In this document: piece by piece, positions 27,594-37,400 of the stretch
Position numbering within the stretch: position 1 is the first letter of the stretch
How the letters are laid out: every line of letters begins with the position of its first letter
DNA from: Ruegeria aquimaris
GTDB lineage: Bacteria > Pseudomonadota > Alphaproteobacteria > Rhodobacterales > Rhodobacteraceae
DNA length: 64,000 bases
Direction of reading: 5' to 3'
Assembly: GCF_025751555.1 (NCBI RefSeq)
Contig: NZ_JAOWLB010000010.1
Span: forward strand, 79,037-143,036
Made by a program: the position numbers and the translations under genes
The notes under the pieces: generated by a model
What the model saw: only the letters and a program-made list of their open reading frames with translations
The model's database searches: none
Told to the model about the DNA's origin: nothing

Positions 27594-28130
27594 CTTGTCC
27601 TTCTTCTTTTTCTTCTTGTCGGACTTCTTCTTGTCGGACTTCTTTTTGACCTTTTCCTTGGCCTTCTTGATCTTTTCTTCGAAGTCCTTCTTCTTTTGCT
27701 TGGCCTTGGCTTCCTTGGCGGCGGCCTTGGCCTTTTTCTTGTCCTTGACCTCGTCTTCGGCCATTTCCGCCACTGCCGCAGCATCCGCTTGCGCGATCTC
27801 CGCCTCGCTGCGCACGGCTACCGCCCGTTGAACCGGCACGACAGGCGCGCTGCGCGGCGTCTTGCCCCGCGCCAAACGCCCAGGCCGCGCAACCGGGTTC
27901 CGCCGTTGCGAGGGGGTTCTTGCCGCAGTGGCCTTACCCGTCGTCGAACTGCCGACCAGCGCTTGAGCAGCGGACAGGATCGCGGCACCCCGTGCCGCTC
28001 CAATTCCCGGTATCGCACATAACTGCTCCAGGCTGGCTTTCGCGACGGCTTCAGCACTCTTGAACCCGGCCTCTGTCAACAACTTGCCCAAAGCTGGGCC
28101 AACGCCTTCAATCTCGTTTACCGATTTCAT
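27576..28130 (-). CDS. Helix-hairpin-helix protein with poly-lysine tail
   Basis: The start is the ATG at 28130; a GTG at 28151 has its Shine-Dalgarno-like GGAAG too close. The 184-residue product begins with a helix-hairpin-helix fold (residues about 1-60, VNEIEGVGPALGKLL and ALCAIPGIGAARG-like motifs), a linker rich in Arg/Pro/Thr, an acidic Ala-rich helix (EIAQADAAAVAEMAEDE), and a lysine-rich C-terminal tail. Of the last 50 residues more than half are lysine. HhH domains bind DNA without sequence specificity, and the tail would add electrostatic binding. A nucleoid or DNA-repair accessory is a reasonable guess; no named family is recognised beyond HhH. Confidence 0.8.
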   Translation of the reverse strand: MKSVNEIEGVGPALGKLLTEAGFKSAEAVAKASLEQLCAIPGIGAARGAAILSAAQALVGSSTTGKATAARTPSQRRNPVARPGRLARGKTPRSAPVVPVQRAVAVRSEAEIAQADAAAVAEMAEDEVKDKKKAKAAAKEAKAKQKKKDFEEKIKKAKEKVKKKSDKKKSDKKKKKKDKKKAKK

Positions 28131-28214
28131 CTCAGCTCTCGTCCTGTCCACTATCTTCCGGAAACTGTTCGATTTGTGTTTTGCAAATCCGCCCCAAACG
28201 CGGCTTCGCCCGTT

Positions 28215-29201
28215 TTACCCGGCGACCCGGGCCTTGGCCACAGGGCGCCCCGGCGGGAACGGCACCAGCCGCCGTGTGTCCTCGTCCCACAACTTCAGGT
28301 TCAACGCCGCGACCGCTTCCCCGAACTTGATCCGGCGCGGCGCATATTCGGGCGGCAACCCGTAATGGCACGCACGCAACCGGTAAGACGGGATGCGCGC
28401 ATTGAAATGGTGAATGTCATGCAGGGTGATGCAGGCCACGGCATTGTCGAACCACCATCCGAAATCCAGTGCCGACGACCCCTGCAACGCCGCAAGCTGC
28501 GGATCGAGATCAGGGCGGCGATCCCAGTATGTGTCCTCGAAATTGTGCTGGAGATAGACAAGAAACACCCCCAGCATCCCGCCCAGGAACGAGAAGATCA
28601 GCCAGACCAGCACCCCCGTCGTTCCCGCCATCCACCACAGCAAGCCCAGGAAAACCGCGATAGCGCCATTATGCGCAACCACCCCAAGGGCACCGAAGCG
28701 GGTCGCGTTCTTGGGCCATCTGTAGCGGATAAAGTACGTAAACGCCGCGCCCAGCGGGATCAGGATGAACGGGTTGCGATACAGCCGATAGATCAGGCGG
28801 GTCTTCCAGTCGGCGGCCTGCCATTCCCGCAGGGTCATGGTATGGATCTCGCCGGTCTCCCGATGCTCCAGATTGCCCACACCCGCGTGATGCAGGTTGT
28901 GGTTCTGTTTCATCACCTCGAAGGGCGCGAACGTGAACGGTGACAGGACATGACCGGCAATCTCGTTCTGCCGCCGTGTCTCGAACAGCGAGTGATGCCC
29001 GCAATCGTGTTGCAGGACGTAAAGACGCACCGCGGCAAAGGCAAAGACAACCCCGGCGGGAATCATGGCAAACCAGCGGTCCACATGGGTGATCGCCAGA
29101 TAGAGGGCGGCAAAATACACCGCGAATGTCCCAAAATAGCTCAACCCCGCCAAGCGATTGTCCTGGACGGCGAATTGGCGTGTATAGGCCCTCAGATCCA
29201 T
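28215..29201 (-). CDS. Fatty acid desaturase
   Basis: The 328-residue membrane enzyme has three histidine boxes, HDCGHH (65-70), HNLHH (101-105) and HDIHH (261-265), which bind a di-iron centre. It inserts a double bond into an acyl chain using O2 and an electron carrier. Four transmembrane helices surround the boxes. The type matches bacterial delta-9-like or related acyl-lipid desaturases, but substrate position cannot be determined. It is not in an operon; upstream 170 bases hold nothing recognised. Confidence 0.93.
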   Translation of the reverse strand: MDLRAYTRQFAVQDNRLAGLSYFGTFAVYFAALYLAITHVDRWFAMIPAGVVFAFAAVRLYVLQHDCGHHSLFETRRQNEIAGHVLSPFTFAPFEVMKQNHNLHHAGVGNLEHRETGEIHTMTLREWQAADWKTRLIYRLYRNPFILIPLGAAFTYFIRYRWPKNATRFGALGVVAHNGAIAVFLGLLWWMAGTTGVLVWLIFSFLGGMLGVFLVYLQHNFEDTYWDRRPDLDPQLAALQGSSALDFGWWFDNAVACITLHDIHHFNARIPSYRLRACHYGLPPEYAPRRIKFGEAVAALNLKLWDEDTRRLVPFPPGRPVAKARVAG

Positions 29202-29371
29202 GATCGTCTGCTCCCCCAGACCTGAACGCTAAACGACTTTCATCACAACTTAATAAAGCTGCACCCGCAAACAAGCCGCCTGCGGATGAATTGCGCCCGA
29301 TGTGCGAATGCTATCGCGAAGCAAGTGGCGCTGTCACGCCCCTTGCGAAAATATGTAGCAGTTCTTGAGCC

Positions 29372-30841
29372 TTAAGACCGCGCTTTGAGATGTTTGGTCA
29401 AGGCGCCGGCATTCTTTTTGCGCCGCCCCTTATAGGGGTTCTTGTCACCCTGCCCGCGCAGGGTCAGCCGGATTGGCGTGCCGGGCATGTCAAAATCCTG
29501 CCTGAGACCGTTGACCAGGTAGCGCGAGTAGCTCTCCGGCATCTTGTCGGGATGGCTGCACATCACCACGAACCCCGGCGGCCGGGTCTTGGCCTGGGTC
29601 ATGTAGCGCAGCTTGATCCGCTTGCCCTGCGGCGCGGGCGGCGGGTGCTGTTCCAGCATGCCGATCAGCCAGCGGTTCAGGGCGGCGGTGGGCACGCGCC
29701 GGTTCCAGACCGCATGTGCCCGAAGGATGGCATCGTGCAACCGGTCCAGCCCCCGGCCCGTCTTGGCCGATACCGTGACCAGCGGCGCACCACGCAATTG
29801 CGGCAAGAGGCGCTCAAAGCTTTCCTTCAGTTCCCGCAGCTTGTCCTGCTTGTTTTCCTCGACATCCCATTTGTTGACCGCGATCACCACGGCCCGGCCT
29901 TCGCGTTCGGCCAGATCAGCGATGCGCAGATCCTGCTGTTCGAACGGGATGGCCGCGTCGAGCAGGACCACCACGACCTCGGCGAACTTGACCGCGCGCA
30001 AACCGTCGCTGACCGAGAGCTTCTCCAGCTTTTCCTGCACCTTGGCCTTCTTGCGCATGCCGGCGGTGTCAAAGATCCGCATCGGCGTGCCGTCCCAGTC
30101 GATTTGCAGGGAAATGGCATCGCGGGTGATCCCGGCCTCGGGACCGGTCAACAGCCGTTCCTCGCCGAGGATCTTGTTGATCAAGGTCGACTTGCCCGCG
30201 TTGGGGCGCCCCACCACCGCAACCTGCAAGGGCTTTTCGGCAGTGATCGCGGGCGGTTCATCGGCGCGCCCTTCGGTGTCCTCCTCGTCATCCTCGGAAA
30301 TGTCGACATCGGTTTCAGGCGCCACATCCTCGGCCGCCTCTTCCATCGCGTCGGCAAGCGGCATCAGCCGGGTGTAAAGGTCGTTCATCCCCTCGCCATG
30401 CTCGGCCGACAGGCGGATCGGCTCGCCCAGCCCCAGCCCATAGGCCTCCAGCACACCGGCATCGGCGGCAGCGCCCTCGGCCTTGTTGGCGGCCAGGATC
30501 ACATGGGCCGAGCGACGGCGCAGGATATCGGCGAATATCTCGTCATTGGGGGTGACACCGGCGCGCGCGTCGATCAGGAACAGGCAGATATCGGCCATGT
30601 CGACCGCACGTTCGGTCAGCCGCCGCATCCGGCCGGGCAAACTGTCGTCGGTGGCGTTCTCCAACCCCGCCGTATCGATCACCGTAAAGCGCAGATCGCC
30701 CAGCCGCGCCTGACCTTCGCGCAGGTCGCGGGTCACGCCCGGCTGGTCGTCGACCAGCGCCAGCCGTTTGCCGACCAGACGGTTGAACAGGGTGGATTTG
30801 CCCACATTGGGCCGCCCCACGATGGCGAGGGTCAGAGACAT
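29372..30841 (-). CDS. der: GTPase Der (EngA), ribosome assembly
   Basis: Der has two GTPase domains followed by a KH-like domain and assists 50S assembly. The 489-residue product has G1 motifs GRPNVGKST and GRPNAGKST, separated by an acidic linker ([18 protein letters not shown]). The C-terminal domain ends with a basic stretch ([13 protein letters not shown]). It is downstream of bamB and yfgM in the E. coli order. Confidence 0.96.
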   Translation of the reverse strand: MSLTLAIVGRPNVGKSTLFNRLVGKRLALVDDQPGVTRDLREGQARLGDLRFTVIDTAGLENATDDSLPGRMRRLTERAVDMADICLFLIDARAGVTPNDEIFADILRRRSAHVILAANKAEGAAADAGVLEAYGLGLGEPIRLSAEHGEGMNDLYTRLMPLADAMEEAAEDVAPETDVDISEDDEEDTEGRADEPPAITAEKPLQVAVVGRPNAGKSTLINKILGEERLLTGPEAGITRDAISLQIDWDGTPMRIFDTAGMRKKAKVQEKLEKLSVSDGLRAVKFAEVVVVLLDAAIPFEQQDLRIADLAEREGRAVVIAVNKWDVEENKQDKLRELKESFERLLPQLRGAPLVTVSAKTGRGLDRLHDAILRAHAVWNRRVPTAALNRWLIGMLEQHPPPAPQGKRIKLRYMTQAKTRPPGFVVMCSHPDKMPESYSRYLVNGLRQDFDMPGTPIRLTLRGQGDKNPYKGRRKKNAGALTKHLKARS

Positions 30842-30890
30842 GGCACTCTACTTTTCTAGACTCAGACGCGCCCTATAGCGCGTCCGCGCG

Positions 30891-32207
30891 TCAACGGAAA
30901 GCGTGCAGTTGGCCCTTGGCCCCAACAACATAGAGCGTGCTGCCCGCCACGACCGGCCCGGTGGTGGCCCCGCCGGGGACCTCGATGCGCTGCAACAGCG
31001 CCCCGTCCTCGGGGTTGTAGAGACGCAGGAAACCATCGTTCGAGGCGACAATGACCCGGCCACCGGCCAGCACCGGCCCGTAATGCGCATAACTCGCCCC
31101 ACGCTTCTTGGGCTTGTCCTTGACAAAGCCCGGCAGGTCCTGCGCCCAGATCACGCTGCCATCGGTCGCATTCATGCGAATGATCTGGTTGCGGTCGCTG
31201 ACCAGGAAGATGCTGTCGCCCGCAGGCCAGACCGGCCCCAGCGCGCCCTCTGACGCGGTCCACAGGCGTTCGCCGTTATCGACACGGAAAGCCACGGTGC
31301 GGCCCGAGTGGTTGCCCGCGTAGAGCGTGCTGCCCGAGATCACCGGGCTGCCGGTCACATCGCCGATGCGCGACGCCGCGCGGCCCTTGCGCTCGCCGGT
31401 GACCGAGGCGCCCCAGCGCCGGACGCCGCCCTTGCGGAACGCGCCAACCAGATCACCGGAGCCAAAGGCAAAGATAGCCAGATCGCTGCTCAGCGCCGGA
31501 GCGGGCGCCCCCAACACGTTTCCGACACTCGGCGTCGCCTGAATCTGCCAGGCGATCCGGCCATCCTTGGTATTGACGGCCCAGGCGGTATCGTCGCCTG
31601 CCACCAGATAGATGAGACCGTCCCGGATGGTGGGCGAGCCCGAGCCGGTGGCGTTCAGTTTCTGCCGCCAGCGCACCGTTCCCGTCTTGGCGTCCAGCGC
31701 CGTCAGGTTGCCATAGCCCGAGGACACGTAGAGCACCCCGTCGGCATAGCCCATGCCACCGCCCGTGGCCTGACCCTCGGCCTCGCCCGGCAGGATCAGG
31801 TCGCTCTGCCAGACCAGACCGCCGCCCGGTGTCACCGCCGACACCCGCTCGGCACTGTCCAGGGTATAGACCAGCCCGCCCGCAACCACCGGATCGGCGG
31901 TGATGCGCTGCCGCTTGCTGTCACCGGACCCGATCGGCACCGACCAGACCAATTGCGGGGACGACCGCAAGGCGGGATGCGCCGTGCGGAACGCAGGTGT
32001 TCCGAAACTCTGTGTCCATTCGGCGTTGGATTGCTGCGCGGCCAGCTTGATCGCGCGCGACTGATTGGCCTGTTCCGCCTCCGCCGCCGGGCGGATGTCT
32101 TCACGAACGCCGGGCAGGATCACCTCTGGCTCCTCACAGCCCGCAAGCAGCAGGAATGCACCACCCATCAGGGCCGCCCCGATCCGGGAGAATGAGCTGG
32201 TCACCAT
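30891..32207 (-). CDS. bamB: Outer membrane assembly lipoprotein BamB-like (PQQ-binding repeats)
   Basis: The ATG at 32207, preceded by an AGGCGAG site, gives 438 residues with a lipobox LLLAGC. The mature protein has multiple PQQ-like beta-propeller blades (for example VYTLDSAERVSAVTPGGGLV, DGVLYVSSGYGNLTALD, NHSGRTVAFRVDNG). BamB supports BamA in inserting outer-membrane beta-barrels. It lies between yfgM and der, the conserved arrangement, which supports the assignment over other PQQ-repeat proteins. Confidence 0.9.
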   Translation of the reverse strand: MVTSSFSRIGAALMGGAFLLLAGCEEPEVILPGVREDIRPAAEAEQANQSRAIKLAAQQSNAEWTQSFGTPAFRTAHPALRSSPQLVWSVPIGSGDSKRQRITADPVVAGGLVYTLDSAERVSAVTPGGGLVWQSDLILPGEAEGQATGGGMGYADGVLYVSSGYGNLTALDAKTGTVRWRQKLNATGSGSPTIRDGLIYLVAGDDTAWAVNTKDGRIAWQIQATPSVGNVLGAPAPALSSDLAIFAFGSGDLVGAFRKGGVRRWGASVTGERKGRAASRIGDVTGSPVISGSTLYAGNHSGRTVAFRVDNGERLWTASEGALGPVWPAGDSIFLVSDRNQIIRMNATDGSVIWAQDLPGFVKDKPKKRGASYAHYGPVLAGGRVIVASNDGFLRLYNPEDGALLQRIEVPGGATTGPVVAGSTLYVVGAKGQLHAFR

Positions 32208-32269
32208 GGTCGAACTCGCCTGTCTATCGTTTTTGTTCCGCACCTTCGCCGCCATCCGCATGCCTGGTA

Positions 32270-32935
32270 TCAGCCCTGCTGCGCCAGCGGTGCGGGATCG
32301 GCCCCCAGCGCCACCATCAACTGAGTTGCGCGCTGTTGCAAGTCTGAGCTGACTTCGGCGTCTTCCCGGATCGCCCGCAAACGCGTCAGGGCCGCGTCCA
32401 CGTTCCCTTCGGAAATGTCGATCAGGGCCAGTTGTTCCGATGCAAGCAGGCGTAGCGGCGCACCGGGCCGGGCCAGCGCCTCGAAGCGTTGGCGCAGATC
32501 GGCGGCGGGCAATGTCTCCGCTTGCAGAATCAGCGACTTGAACCCGGCAATCTCGCGATAGATTTCCGGCAGAGCGCCGTCCGTGGCGATGGCCTCCAGC
32601 CGCTGCACCGCAGCCGCCTTGTCATTGGCGCTTTCGGCCGCGGCAGTCAGCATGCCAAGCACAGCCGTACCACCCGCGGTATCCGTTTCAATCCCGCTCA
32701 GCGCCGCAGCGCGCCCGGCGCCGTCATCCGACGCCAGCGCCGCAATGATGTCATCGCCCAGTTTCTGCGCCTTGGCCGTGGTCTGCGCCTTGGAGTACTC
32801 GTTCCAGGCGGCGCCGCCGACGATGGCGACCACCGCCAGCGCTCCGACCCAGCCCCATCGTTTGAGCAGCAGGAACATGCGGTCACGGCGGACCTCTTCG
32901 GTGACCTCGTCGATGAAACTGTCGGTGTCGCTCAT
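32270..32935 (-). CDS. yfgM: YfgM-like TPR membrane protein
   Basis: The 221-residue protein has one N-terminal transmembrane helix (residues 25-46, LKRWGWVGALAVVAIVGG) and a periplasmic tetratricopeptide-like helical domain. E. coli YfgM interacts with SecYEG and periplasmic chaperones and is encoded just upstream of bamB and der, as here. It is the first gene of the three-gene group. Confidence 0.88.
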   Translation of the reverse strand: MSDTDSFIDEVTEEVRRDRMFLLLKRWGWVGALAVVAIVGGAAWNEYSKAQTTAKAQKLGDDIIAALASDDGAGRAAALSGIETDTAGGTAVLGMLTAAAESANDKAAAVQRLEAIATDGALPEIYREIAGFKSLILQAETLPAADLRQRFEALARPGAPLRLLASEQLALIDISEGNVDAALTRLRAIREDAEVSSDLQQRATQLMVALGADPAPLAQQG

Positions 32936-33067
32936 TCCGGTCCCTGTCTGTCTTTCGGTTCATTGCCCATTGAATACCCGCCCCTCATAGCGCGCCCCTG
33001 CGGGCAAGCCAAGACCGTCAACATGCCTGGCGCCTATGCACGTGCGCCGCACCGTTCAAAAAATCGA

Positions 33068-33087
33068 ACTGAACTGATCAGTTCAGT
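33068..33087. promoter_or_regulatory. Perfect 20-bp palindrome upstream of RND efflux genes
   Basis: The sequence ACTGAACTGATCAGTTCAGT is a perfect dyad, 98 bases before the RND adaptor start. The TGAAC-N6-GTTCA spacing fits TetR/AcrR-family operators, which commonly repress efflux pumps. No regulator gene lies next to it, so it would act in trans. It also lies upstream of the divergent yfgM gene. Confidence 0.6.
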
Positions 33088-33185
33088 CTGGACATCCGAC
33101 AGCTCAAACCCCATGTCTCACTCCACAAGTCGGCATGTTCCGTATCAATTTCACGGCATGCGTCGTTATTGAAGAAAGGTGTTCG

Positions 33186-34415
33186 ATGCGTCTGGTCCCC
33201 TTCCTCACCGCGATTCTGGTGACCGTAGGATTATACCTGCTCGTCTTCGAACGCGACGAACTGATGGCCTTTGCCAAGGCCGAAACAACGACACCTGCAA
33301 CAGAAGAGACCACCTCGCCCCCCGCCGGTCAGCCCGCGCCCAACGCGATGCGGGTCGTGGTCCTGCGTTCTGACGCCAGCGAGATCGACAGCGCGGTGGT
33401 CCTGCGCGGACAGACCCGCGCCATTCGTCAGGTCGATGTCAGGTCCGAGACCACCTCGACCGTCCTTTCCGAACCCAAGCGCAAGGGGGCATTCGTCACC
33501 GCGGGCGATATGCTGTGCGAGCTTGATCCGGGCACCCGGCCTGCCCAACTTGCCGAGGCCAAGGCTCGCAAAGCGCAGGCCGAAAGCTCGATGCCCGAAG
33601 CGCAAGCGCGCCTAGAAGAGGCCAAGGCCCGGCTGGAAGAGGCGCTCATCAACAACAATGCCGCACAGAAGTTGGCCGAGACAGGCTATGCCTCCGAAAC
33701 GCGGCGCATCTCGACCCAGGCCGCCGTCAGTTCCGCCGAAGCCGGAATCAAATCCGCCGAGGCCGGTCTGGAAACCAGCCGCGCCAGTATCGAGGCGGCA
33801 ACCGCAGCCGTGGCGGCGGCGCAGCGCGAGATCGACCGGCTGACCATCGAGGCCCCGTTCCAGGGCCTGCTGGAAAGCGACACTGCCGAGCTTGGCAGCC
33901 TGATGCAGCCGGGTTCGCTCTGCGCGACCATCATCCAGCTCAACCCGATCAAGGTCGTGGGCTATGTCCCCGAAACCGCGGTCAACCGGGTGCAGGTCGG
34001 CGCGCTTGCGGGCGCGGAGCTGGCCACCGGGCTCCAGGTGCAAGGCCGTGTCACCTTCCTGAGCCGTTCGGCAGATCCGAACACCCGGACCTTCGAGGTA
34101 GAGATCACCGTAGACAATCCCGAACTGCTCATCCGCGACGGCCAGACGGCAACCATCGCGATTTCCTCCGATGGTGCAAAGGCGCATCGCCTGCCGCAAT
34201 CTGCGCTGACCCTTAACAATGACGGCAAACTGGGCGTCCGCACCGTTGGGCCCGGCAATGTCGTCGCGTTTGTCCCTGTTGAAGTTGTGCGCGATACACC
34301 CTTGGGGGTCTGGCTTACCGGCCTGCCGGAAACCGCGGATGTGATCGTCGTGGGTCAGGACTTTGTGATCGAAGGCGTGACCGTGGAACCGACCTGGCGG
34401 GAGGCGTCCGAATGA
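33186..34415 (+). CDS. RND efflux periplasmic adaptor (membrane fusion protein)
   Basis: The ATG at 33186 (AAAGG upstream) gives 409 residues. An N-terminal helix is followed by a lipoyl-like half motif (ESAVVLRGQTRAIRQVDVRSE), a coiled-coil hairpin (about residues 100-190, Glu/Ala rich) and a beta-barrel. It links the RND pump to an outer-membrane channel, which is not encoded here. It overlaps the pump gene by ATGA. Confidence 0.92.
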   Translation: MRLVPFLTAILVTVGLYLLVFERDELMAFAKAETTTPATEETTSPPAGQPAPNAMRVVVLRSDASEIDSAVVLRGQTRAIRQVDVRSETTSTVLSEPKRKGAFVTAGDMLCELDPGTRPAQLAEAKARKAQAESSMPEAQARLEEAKARLEEALINNNAAQKLAETGYASETRRISTQAAVSSAEAGIKSAEAGLETSRASIEAATAAVAAAQREIDRLTIEAPFQGLLESDTAELGSLMQPGSLCATIIQLNPIKVVGYVPETAVNRVQVGALAGAELATGLQVQGRVTFLSRSADPNTRTFEVEITVDNPELLIRDGQTATIAISSDGAKAHRLPQSALTLNNDGKLGVRTVGPGNVVAFVPVEVVRDTPLGVWLTGLPETADVIVVGQDFVIEGVTVEPTWREASE

Positions 34416-37400
34416 TCGGCATCGTCGACTGGGCCGCGTCCCGGGCGCGTATGGTCCTTGCCTTCATTGCAATCTCGATCCTGATTGGCGGTTTTGCCTA
34501 TGTGAACCTGCCGAAAGAGGGGGAACCGGATATCGAGATTCCGGCGCTCTTCGTCTCGGTCCAGTTCCCGGGCATTTCGGCGGAAGACAGCGAAAGCCTG
34601 TTGGTCAAGCCGATGGAAACCGAGTTGGCCGATCTGGACGGGCTCAAGAAGATGTCGTCCACCGCCGCCGAGAACTATGCAGGCGTTGCGCTCGAATTCG
34701 AGTTCGGCTGGGACAAGTCCGCCATCACCGCCGATGTCCGCGACGCGATGAATACCGCCCAGGCATCGTTCCCGACCGGGGCCGAACAATACACCCTGAC
34801 CGAGATCAATTTCTCCGAATTCCCAATCGTCATTGTGAACCTTACTGGCGCGGTCCCGGAACGCACCATGGCGCGCATCGCCAAGGATCTTCAGGACGAG
34901 TTGGAAGCACTCGACGCGGTGCTCGAAGCGGGCATCGCCGGCAATCGCGACGAAATGCTCGAGGTCATCATCGACCCGCTGCGGCTCGAAGCCTACAACG
35001 TCACGGCGCTGGAACTGATCAATGTGGTCCAGAACAACAACCAGTTGATCGCGGCGGGCGAGGTCGAGTCGGAACAGGGCGCTTTCTCGGTCAAGATCCC
35101 CTCCTCCTTCAAATCCGCGCGTGACGTCTACGAACTGCCGATCAAGGTCAATGGCGACCGCGTGGTGACGCTGGGTGAGCTGGCGCAGATCAACTACACG
35201 TTCGAAGACCGCGAAGGCACCGCCCGGTTCGACGGTGAAAACACCGTCGCGCTGCAAGTGGTCAAGCGCAAGGGCTACAACCTGATCGACACCGTGGACA
35301 TGGTAAAGGCCACGGTAGCCAAGGCAAAAGACGCCTGGCCCGAAGAGATGAAGGCGGCGGTGCAGGTCGGTACCTCCAACGATCAGAGCCGTGTCGTCGG
35401 CTCGATGGTCAGCCAGCTCGAAGGCTCGGTGCTGACCGCAATTGCGCTGGTGATGATCGTGGTGCTCGCCAGCCTTGGCAGCCGCGCGGCGCTTCTGGTC
35501 GGTTTCGCCATCCCCACATCGTTCCTGCTGTGTTTCGCCCTGTTGGCGGCGATGGGCGTGTCGATCTCGAACATCGTGATGTTCGGCCTGATCCTCGCCG
35601 TGGGCATGCTGGTCGATGGCGCCATCGTGGTGGTGGAATATGCCGACAAGCGGATCAAGGACGGCATCGGCCCGATGCATGCCTATGTCGAGGCGGCGCA
35701 GCGGATGTTCTGGCCAGTGGTCTCGTCCACCGCGACAACGCTCTGTGCCTTTCTGCCGATGCTGTTCTGGCCCGGCGTGCCGGGCGAGTTCATGGGCATG
35801 CTGCCGGTCACCCTGATCTTTGTGCTCTCGGCCTCGCTTGTCGTGGCGCTGATCTATCTGCCGGTCATGGGCGGTGTTTCCGGCCGCATCAGCCGCACCT
35901 TTGGCCGCATGTCCGACTGGCTGCGCGCCCGCACCCCCTGGGTGGTCAGGGCGCTGATGGTGCCGCCGGCGCTCTACGGGATGTTCATGGGCGCGATGCA
36001 GTTGCTGAACCCCGCCTACCTGTTGCCACCGGGCGTACCGGGCGGAACCCTGATCGGTGCGGTGCTCTTCCTGCTCAGCGCCTTTGCCGCCTCGGTCACT
36101 CTCACCGCCGCGCGGATCGAGTTGCCGCAGCGGCGCGTTGCCACGTCCAGCGGGCACACCCCGTTTGGCCATGTGATCAATTTCATCGCAGGCAACCCGA
36201 TCATGCCGATCGTGTCGATCGTCGTCATCGCCTTCGCGGTCTATCAGATCACCTTCGTGATGTTCCCGCAGCGGTCGCTGGGGGTCGAGTTCTTTGTCGA
36301 AAGCGAGCCCGAACAGGCGACAACCTATGTTCGGGCCCGAGGCAACCTATCGCTGGCCGAAAAGGACGAGATGGTCCGCCAGGCCGAAGAGGTCATTCGC
36401 GCCCACCCGGCGGTGGTGAACGTGTTTTCCTTTGCCGGCAAAGGCGGGCTGAACCAGAACACCGGCGGCGCCCAGGCGCCTGCCGATACCGTGGGACAGA
36501 TCCAGTTCGAGATCATCCCCTGGGAAGACCGTCCCACCGAACAGCACCCGCTGACCGGCTGGCTTGGCAGCCGCCTCACCAACTGGCTCGGCTTTCAAGA
36601 GGAAGTGGTCGCCGATGAATATGACGGCGATTTTGTGCTGGAACAGCTCAATGCCCAACTTGCGCTTCTGCCTGGCTTCGTGACCGAGATCGAGCCGCTT
36701 GGCCGTGGCCCGGCATCCGCCAAGCCGGTGCATCTCCGCCTCAAGGGCGACAATTGGGATGACCTGGTGGCGACCACGGCGCGGGCACGCGAACAATTCG
36801 AAGCCACGCCCGGACTGATCAAGATCGAAGACACCCTGCCCCTGCCCGGCATCGACTGGCAGATCGACGTGGATGTGGCCAAGGCGGGCCGCTTCGGTGC
36901 CGATGTGGCAACGGTCGGCGCCATGGTACAGCTGGTCACGCGGGGCGTTCTGCTGGGAGAATACCGGCCCGCCGATGCGGATGACGAGATCGAGATCCGC
37001 GTGCGCCTTCCCGAAGAGGACCGGGTTCTGTCGACGCTCGACACGCTCAAGGTCCGGACACCCGATGGGCTGGTGCCGCTGTCAAACTTCATCACCCGCA
37101 AGCCGGTTGAAAAACTGGCAAAGATCAGCCGCGTCGACCAGCAGCGCTACTTCGACGTCAAGTCGGATGTCGAACCGGGGCTGAGCAAGGTGGTCATGGA
37201 CGCGCCCGAAGGCGGCGAATCCCGCCTTGCCGTTGTGCGGGCCCTGTCCGACGGCGTGCAGCCGAAAGCTCAGGTTCTGACCCGTCCGGTTGACGGAGCG
37301 CGGTTCGAACTTGTGATGCTGACCGGGGCCGACAGCATCGCCGGGATGCAGGAGATGATCGACGCCGGACAAGCCCGCTTTGCCCCGATCAATGCCAATG

